Shown here: in pieces, positions 7,550-12,064 of the stretch
Numbering within the stretch: position 1 is the first letter of the stretch
Layout: each line of letters starts with the position of its first letter
Source of the DNA: Planctomycetaceae bacterium
GTDB lineage: Bacteria; Planctomycetota; Planctomycetia; Planctomycetales; Planctomycetaceae
DNA length: 12,064 nt
Direction: 5' to 3'
Assembly (NCBI GenBank): GCA_003445035.1
Contig: DLVV01000225.1
Coordinates: forward strand, 5,109-17,172
Position numbers and translations under genes: made by a program
The notes under the pieces: generated by a model
What the model saw: the letters and a program-made list of their open reading frames with translations, nothing else
Databases searched by the model: none
Told to the model about the DNA's origin: nothing

Positions 7550-8896
7550 CTACAACGCCTCCTGGACCCGTTGGACGACCGAATCACACAACCGATGGGC
7601 CACGGCCGCGTCGGGAGCTTCCGAGATCACCCGCACGATCGGCTCGGTGTTGCTGCCGCGGACCTGCACCCAGCGATCCTCCCAGTCCAGTCTCAGGCCA
7701 TCGCCCTCCGTAACCGTCGCGTCGTCGAAGGCCAGCCGCAAGGCCTCGACCGCCGCCGGCACGCGATCCGCAGGGCAGGGGACCTTCCGCTTGACGATCT
7801 CGTACACCGGAAAGCTGTCGACCCACTCCGAGAGACTTTGGCCACCTGTTGCCAGCCCCTCGAGCACCAGCGCCATGCCAACGAAACTGTCGCGGATGTC
7901 TCCAACTCGCGGATCGATGACTCCACCGTTCCCCTCACCACCCAACACCGCCCCCACATCGTCCATGGTGGCCACAACGTTCGCCTCGCCAACGTGGGAG
8001 CGATGAAACGAACTTCCGGGATACCTCTCCACGATGTCGGCCGTCACCCGACTGCTCGACCCATTGACGACCACCGGGCCGGGATGGACCGACAGCACCC
8101 GGTCGGCCGACAACGCCATCGTCAATTCCTCTCCGATATACCGTCCCGACTGGTCGACGATCGCCAATCGATCCGCATCGGGATCTTGTGCGAACCCCAC
8201 ATCGGCATTGTGATCAAGAACGGCCTGGCACAGCCCGCCGAGGTGTGATTCCAGCGGCTCCGGCATATGTGAGAATTCGCCATCGGGGACCCCTCCCAAC
8301 ACGGTGACCTCGCAACCGAGGGCCTCAAGCAATTCCGGCCCCAACACGGCTCCCGAACCGTGGTTGCAGTCCAGCACGACTCTCGGGCGACGGACACGAA
8401 TCGCCTGGACATCGACGATCCCCGTCACCGTGTCACGATGATCCGCCCCGGGACTGTCGATCATCTCGACCACCCCGCTCGCCTCTCCCAATGGTTCATC
8501 TTCAAGAGACGCGATGGCCTCGACCAGCCTCGCCCCGATCTCCGCGTTGAACACGCGTCCGGCAGCATCGAACGGCTTCAGCCCGTTCCATTCGGCCGGG
8601 TTGTGGCTGGCGGTGATCTGCAATCCGGCCGCGGCGTCGAGCCGTCGGACCAGCAGCCCACAGGTGGGCGTGGAAGCGATCCCGGCATCGAACACGTGAC
8701 AGCCCTCTGCCGCCAGCCCCGCCAGCACGGCGTCACGCACCATCATCCCACTGTCACGACCGTCACGGGAAACCACCACGGCGCCACCGTTGGCCACCCG
8801 ACCCACCGCCCGGGCGAACGTCGATAGGAACTCGGCTTCGAGTCCGTCGCCGACAATTCCACGGAGGCCCGAGATGCTGAGTATCCGGGTGGGCAT
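7550..8896 (-). CDS. Phosphohexose mutase (phosphoglucosamine/phosphomanno-/phosphoglucomutase), archaeal-like
   Basis: A 448-residue alpha-D-phosphohexomutase that moves phosphate between C1 and C6 of a hexose phosphate. The four-domain signature is complete: SGLRGIVG at 9-16, the phosphoserine loop TASHNP with Ser97, the magnesium loop DPDADR with Asp238, Asp240 and Asp242, the sugar-binding loop GEGNGG at 320-325, and the phosphate-binding loop RGSNTEP at 413-419. The NGG form of the sugar loop resembles archaeal phosphoglucosamine mutases rather than bacterial GlmM (SGH), so specificity for glucosamine, mannose or glucose phosphate is open. The ATG at 8896 is preceded by a GAGGA element five to six bases away. 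It starts 23 bases after the stop of the PSCyt1-WD40 gene on the same strand and may be co-transcribed with it. The product is cytoplasmic, with no signal peptide. Confidence 0.93.
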   Translation of the reverse strand: MPTRILSISGLRGIVGDGLEAEFLSTFARAVGRVANGGAVVVSRDGRDSGMMVRDAVLAGLAAEGCHVFDAGIASTPTCGLLVRRLDAAAGLQITASHNPAEWNGLKPFDAAGRVFNAEIGARLVEAIASLEDEPLGEASGVVEMIDSPGADHRDTVTGIVDVQAIRVRRPRVVLDCNHGSGAVLGPELLEALGCEVTVLGGVPDGEFSHMPEPLESHLGGLCQAVLDHNADVGFAQDPDADRLAIVDQSGRYIGEELTMALSADRVLSVHPGPVVVNGSSSRVTADIVERYPGSSFHRSHVGEANVVATMDDVGAVLGGEGNGGVIDPRVGDIRDSFVGMALVLEGLATGGQSLSEWVDSFPVYEIVKRKVPCPADRVPAAVEALRLAFDDATVTEGDGLRLDWEDRWVQVRGSNTEPIVRVISEAPDAAVAHRLCDSVVQRVQEAL

Positions 8897-8919
8897 CTCG
8901 TCCTCATCGCCGGCTGTGG

Positions 8920-11646
8920 CTAGCCCGCCTTGGCCGTCTTCGGCTGGCTGGCACCGCGAGCCTTGGCGGTCCTGGCCTTGAAGACGTCAACCCGCTTCTG
9001 GACCGCGTCACGCTCGACTTTGGCGGCGTCGGTGGCTTTCTTGGCCGCCGCCGCCTTCACCTCAGCCGGCTTGATCACTGCCACCTGGTCGGCCACCCGC
9101 TTCTTGGCGGCCGTCAGCGCGGCCTGCTTGGCCTTCGCGGCCTTCTGCATAGCCACCAGCACGGTCTTGGCCTTGTCCAGATCGGCTTTGCGGTCCACCA
9201 CGACCTTCTTGTCGGCAACCAGTGCCTTGACCTTCTTGTCGTGGACTCCCTTGAGACTGGTTGCCACCGCAGCCAGTTCCTTGTCGCCACTGGCCTTGGC
9301 CGCTGCGGCGGCCTTGTCGGTAGCGTCCTTGAGCAGCGGAATGGCCTTGCCCAGTGCGGTCACCTTTTTCGTAGCGTCGGCATGAGCCTTCAGAGCATCT
9401 GCCTCACCCTTGGTCGCCTTGGTGACCTCGACCACGGCCGCCTTGTACTGCTTGTCGGCTTCGGCCGCGTTGGTGTTCCGCTGATCGAGTCCCTTCTTCA
9501 GCAGTCCCAACTCACCCTCGGCCTGGGCCTGGGCATCTGCAGCAGTGTTGTAGGCGACATCCTTGCCTCCGAACACGTCGAGCACCTTGATGAACGCAAT
9601 CTCGTCCTTCCATCGCTCGACAGCCTTACCGGCGGCAGTGAATGTGGCAACGGCGGTGACGGCGGCCTTCTGGGCAGCGGCCAGCTTCTCGGCGGCCGGC
9701 TTCATCGCCTTCGTGAGCGCCTCGGCCCGCTTCTTCATCGCCACCACGCCCGCCTTGGTGGTCTTGTCTTCCTTCTGGGCATTGGCCAGGTCCCCCTTAC
9801 TTTTGGCCACCGCCTTGGTCTTCTCGACATTGGTCTTCCTGGCCGCCACCAGTGTGCCGTTCCGCTTGTCGAACGCGGCCTTGAGATTGACAGCGATCGC
9901 AGCCAGTTCCTTGTCCCCCTTGGCTTTGTCGGCCGTCACCTTGGCCTTGTCGGCGGTCTCCTTCAGCAGTGGCACGACCGGCGCCAGGGCCGCCGCGGCC
10001 TTGGCCGCAGCAGCCTGTTCGGCCGTGAACGTTTTAATCTGGCCCTGGTACGTCTTCATGTTGGCCGCCAGGGTCTTCTCCTTGGCCTGCAGCGTTGTGA
10101 TCGACTTGTTGGCCGCATCGAGGTCGGCTTTGACCTTGTTGGCTGCCGCCTGGGCGGCTTTCAACGCCGCCTGCTGCTTGTCGTTTTCGGTCTTGCTCGT
10201 CCCGACCAACTTGGTAGCGACAGCCAGCCGTTGATCAAGCGTGGAAGGATTGACCGACAGGTCTCCGATGAGCTTACCGTCGGCCGCGTTGAAGACGCGT
10301 ACCACGCCCGAGTAGTCGCCGGCGATGACCCGCTTGGTCTCATCGCAGTAGGTCACCTCGAGCCCAAGATCCGGCAGCGCCGGGAAGGCGCGAATCTGCC
10401 CACCGTCCTGTTTGAACAGCTTCGCAACCTTGTCGCGGCCGATCGAAACGAGATTGCCGTCGTGACAGAACTCGACCATGAACGATCCGCCCCCATGAGC
10501 CCCCCAACTCTTGACCTGGCGACCATTCTCCATTTCCCACAGCCGGATCGTTCCGTCCTGGCCGCAGGAGGCCAGGATATTGGAGTCCGACCGCCAACTG
10601 AGTCCCGTGACCGCGCCGCCGTGGCCACGCAGGTCCTGGTAGACACGACCGGTCTCGGCTTCCCAGACAAACAGGCCGCCGTTGCGGTCGGAACTGGCCA
10701 CCAGCACGCCATCGGGGCTGAAAGCCGCACAGTAGATCCAGTTGGTGTGCTTCTTGGGCACCTCCCACAACAATTCACCCGTTCCGGTCGAATAGACACG
10801 GAGAGCCTTGCCGGAACTTCCCAGTGCGATCAACTTGTGGTCGGAACTGATGTCGGCACCCAGGACGGTGTCGAATTCCTCGCCGACTTCTATCACACGT
10901 TTTCCGCTCTTCACGTCCCAAACCACCACCTTGCCGTTGGCAGCCCCGCGGCCACCACCGGCCAGCAGCAGGCTCCCGTTGCGGCTGAAGCCCAGCATGT
11001 GCGCGATGCCCTCGGGATAAGGCAGCACCCCGACAAGTTCCAGCGAGCGGGTGTCGTAGAGCAGTACCTGCTTCTGTCCGGACACGGCACACAGCGGTGC
11101 CCAGGGACTGGTGGCCAGGGCGGTGACTGCCGTGGTCGTCTTGGTGACCAGTTCGGGACGCAATCCCAGCCGGTCGGGGAATGCGGGGTTCTTCGGGCGA
11201 CCGGTCGAGGGACCCTGAAGCGTGAGGTTGAACTTGGGCTTCTTGCGAACAAATTTGCTGCCGGCATTTTCCAGCACTCCACCGTCGATCCAGGCCTTGA
11301 TCGTTGCCAGTTCCTTGGCCGCGAGCTTCGGCGACTTGGGAGGCATGAACGGTTCGGCTTCGTGGTTGACCAGGCTCCAGAGGTAGCTGTCCGACGACGC
11401 ACCGGGCTCGACAACCTCGCCACTGCCCCCGCCGACCCGCAACGTGCCGTAGGTCGTCAGATCGAGATCGCCCTCTTTCTTGTTCGGCCCGTGACAGGTG
11501 AAGCAACGTGCCTTGAGGATCGGCCGCACGTGGTCCTCGTACGTGACCTTCATGGCCTTCTTGCCAGGGGTCGGCTTCTTCTTGTCCGCAGCTGATGCGG
11601 TGGTCGCAATCACCAAGAGCAGGGCGACACTGAGCAGGCGAGTCAT
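8920..11646 (-). CDS. Exported PSCyt1 cytochrome c - WD40 - coiled-coil protein
   Basis: A 908-residue exported protein. Residues 1-19 form a signal peptide ending ASA. A planctomycete-type cytochrome domain follows: VRPILKARCFTCHGP with heme motif C48-x-x-C51-H52, a likely axial Met in FMPPKSPKL (Met101), and AWIDGG near 118-123. Residues about 170-465 hold seven WD40-like repeats with blade ends such as VVVWDV, LFVWEA and IRLWEM, enough for a closed propeller. Residues about 470-908 are Ala/Lys-rich and should be long helices or coiled coil, made of two related units about 210 residues apart. A GGAG element lies eight bases before the ATG. Related proteins accompany DUF1549/DUF1553 proteins across Planctomycetes, and a DUF1553 C-terminus lies just upstream here. 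The function is unproven; a periplasmic redox or scaffold role is inferred. The antisense strand has a long open frame that is a codon-usage shadow. Confidence 0.93.
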   Translation of the reverse strand: MTRLLSVALLLVIATTASAADKKKPTPGKKAMKVTYEDHVRPILKARCFTCHGPNKKEGDLDLTTYGTLRVGGGSGEVVEPGASSDSYLWSLVNHEAEPFMPPKSPKLAAKELATIKAWIDGGVLENAGSKFVRKKPKFNLTLQGPSTGRPKNPAFPDRLGLRPELVTKTTTAVTALATSPWAPLCAVSGQKQVLLYDTRSLELVGVLPYPEGIAHMLGFSRNGSLLLAGGGRGAANGKVVVWDVKSGKRVIEVGEEFDTVLGADISSDHKLIALGSSGKALRVYSTGTGELLWEVPKKHTNWIYCAAFSPDGVLVASSDRNGGLFVWEAETGRVYQDLRGHGGAVTGLSWRSDSNILASCGQDGTIRLWEMENGRQVKSWGAHGGGSFMVEFCHDGNLVSIGRDKVAKLFKQDGGQIRAFPALPDLGLEVTYCDETKRVIAGDYSGVVRVFNAADGKLIGDLSVNPSTLDQRLAVATKLVGTSKTENDKQQAALKAAQAAANKVKADLDAANKSITTLQAKEKTLAANMKTYQGQIKTFTAEQAAAAKAAAALAPVVPLLKETADKAKVTADKAKGDKELAAIAVNLKAAFDKRNGTLVAARKTNVEKTKAVAKSKGDLANAQKEDKTTKAGVVAMKKRAEALTKAMKPAAEKLAAAQKAAVTAVATFTAAGKAVERWKDEIAFIKVLDVFGGKDVAYNTAADAQAQAEGELGLLKKGLDQRNTNAAEADKQYKAAVVEVTKATKGEADALKAHADATKKVTALGKAIPLLKDATDKAAAAAKASGDKELAAVATSLKGVHDKKVKALVADKKVVVDRKADLDKAKTVLVAMQKAAKAKQAALTAAKKRVADQVAVIKPAEVKAAAAKKATDAAKVERDAVQKRVDVFKARTAKARGASQPKTAKAG
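8923..9489 (-). repeat. Internal repeat unit 2 in the helical tail of the WD40 protein
   Basis: Residues 720-908 begin LDQR and contain IPLLKDATDKA, GDKELAAVA and IKPAE. The same landmarks occur in unit 1 at 9577-10239 in the same order. The region from the PLLK motif through the KP motif keeps a constant offset of 210-211 residues. Confidence 0.6.
9577..10239 (-). repeat. Internal repeat unit 1 in the helical tail of the WD40 protein
   Basis: Residues 470-690 begin LDQR and contain VPLLKETADKA, GDKELAAIA and MKPAA, matching unit 2. At DNA level the 17-mer GCAGCCAGTTCCTTGTC occurs at 9269-9285 and 9899-9915, exactly 630 bases (210 codons) apart. Unit 1 carries about 40 extra residues between its LDQR and PLLK landmarks. 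Confidence 0.6.
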
Positions 11647-11706
11647 CTCGAGGGCTCCAACAGCGCGAAAGAGTGGAGTACGGGAAAGAAAGGCAGGTGA
11701 CAGGGA

Positions 11707-11726
11707 GCCGGGCTTCTATCCCCGGC
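11707..11726 (-). other. GC hairpin in the leader of the PSCyt1-WD40 gene
   Basis: A six-base stem (GCCGGG/CCCGGC) with an eight-base loop sits about 60 bases before the ATG at 11646 and about 105 bases after the stop codon of the DUF1553 gene. No T-run follows on the minus strand. It may be a leader structure or a 3'-end stabiliser of the upstream transcript. The remaining 183-base gap shows no other convincing element. Confidence 0.25.
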
Positions 11727-11829
11727 CGAACCCCAGTCTAAACCACCTCGCACGGCTATCCACCTCCGTCCGTAGCGACCGGAGACGAAAACCGGGCAGG
11801 ATGATCGGGTCAAACCGTCTGGAGCGAAT

Positions 11830-12064
11830 CTAGTGGTTGAAAAGGAACTCTCGCGAGTTCAACAGCGACCAGAACACGTCCTCCAGGACGCTTTTCTTGT
11901 CCTTCTCGGCATCAAGAATCGTCTTGATCGTCTGCTGCTCCTTGGCGGTTGGCAGTCGCGAAAGACATCGGACGTAGAGCTCGTTGATGATCTGGTCGTT
12001 CGAGAGTCCCTGATCGGCGAGCTTGCCGAGCACGTTGCCGGCCTTGATCTTGCTGTTGACCGTG
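11830..12064 (-). CDS. DUF1553 (PSD1-type) planctomycete protein, C-terminus only
   Basis: The frame is open from the right edge to a TAG at 11830-11832, giving the last 77 complete residues. The pattern is that of the DUF1553 C-terminus in planctomycete PSCyt1-DUF1549-DUF1553 proteins: GKLADQGLSNDQIINELY, then CLSRLPTAKEQ, then VFWSLLNSREFLFNH as the final residues. The LLNS.EFLFNH ending is characteristic. Whether the N-terminal part contains the usual cytochrome and DUF1549 domains cannot be seen. It lies 183 bases upstream of the PSCyt1-WD40 gene on the same strand, an arrangement common in Planctomycetes, so the two products probably work together outside the cytoplasm. Their biochemical activity is not established. 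Confidence 0.88.
   Translation of the reverse strand, partial: TVNSKIKAGNVLGKLADQGLSNDQIINELYVRCLSRLPTAKEQQTIKTILDAEKDKKSVLEDVFWSLLNSREFLFNH

Noticed and set aside
9241..11595. A 784-codon open frame on the plus strand
   Set aside because: It lies wholly antisense to the PSCyt1-WD40 gene, which has a signal peptide, heme motif and WD40 repeats. The antisense product shows no recognisable motifs; strong codon bias in a GC-rich gene leaves such open frames.
11764..11784. CTCCG/CGGAG inverted repeat after the DUF1553 gene
   Set aside because: A five-base stem with an eleven-base loop and no T-run is within chance expectation in GC-rich DNA.
1..12064. RNA genes, CRISPR array, insertion sequences, phage or defence genes
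   Set aside because: I saw no tRNA- or rRNA-like sequence, no regularly spaced direct repeats, no transposase or integrase, and no terminal inverted repeats; the genes are metabolic or planctomycete-specific exported proteins.

Overview
This GC-rich, gene-dense window carries nine protein-coding genes, two of them cut by the window edges. Gene content points to a planctomycete. The strongest evidence is a gene pair near the right end: the C-terminus of a DUF1553 (PSD1-type) protein next to an exported PSCyt1-type cytochrome c fused to WD40 repeats and a long Ala/Lys-rich helical tail. The LmbE-type deacetylase, the exported di-heme cytochrome and the scarcity of strong Shine-Dalgarno sites fit this. 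No rRNA, tRNA, CRISPR array or mobile element was seen, and no stretch over 300 bases lacks a gene.

Left block (1-3230, minus strand, read right to left): nadA (quinolinate synthase, NAD biosynthesis), a 219-base gap, an exported alpha/beta hydrolase of the DUF900 type, a 32-base gap holding a perfect 16-base palindrome, then a dihydroorotate dehydrogenase-like flavoenzyme running off the left edge. The genes share a strand, but the gaps make a single operon uncertain.

Middle block (3387-7545, plus strand): a tightly packed operon of a LmbE/PIG-L zinc deacetylase, a YjhG/YagF-type sugar-acid (xylonate/gluconate) dehydratase and a secreted di-heme cytochrome c. The first two genes overlap by one base and the last two are two bases apart. 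A module for breaking down sugar acids, perhaps derived from N-acetylated sugars, with periplasmic electron transfer is a reasonable inference, not a demonstrated pathway. The divergent region between nadA and this operon has candidate promoters in both directions and a run of ten C residues.

Right block (7550-12064, minus strand, read right to left): the DUF1553 protein C-terminus, the PSCyt1-WD40-coiled-coil protein and, 23 bases further on, a phosphohexose mutase with archaeal-like motifs. The mutase converges on the cytochrome gene with only four bases between stop codons. The helical tail of the WD40 protein contains an internal duplication visible in protein and DNA.

Most of the window is recognisable metabolism. 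The points most worth following up are the deacetylase-dehydratase-cytochrome operon, the altered substrate pocket of the DHOD-like enzyme, the C10 tract near the nadA promoter and the duplicated tail.
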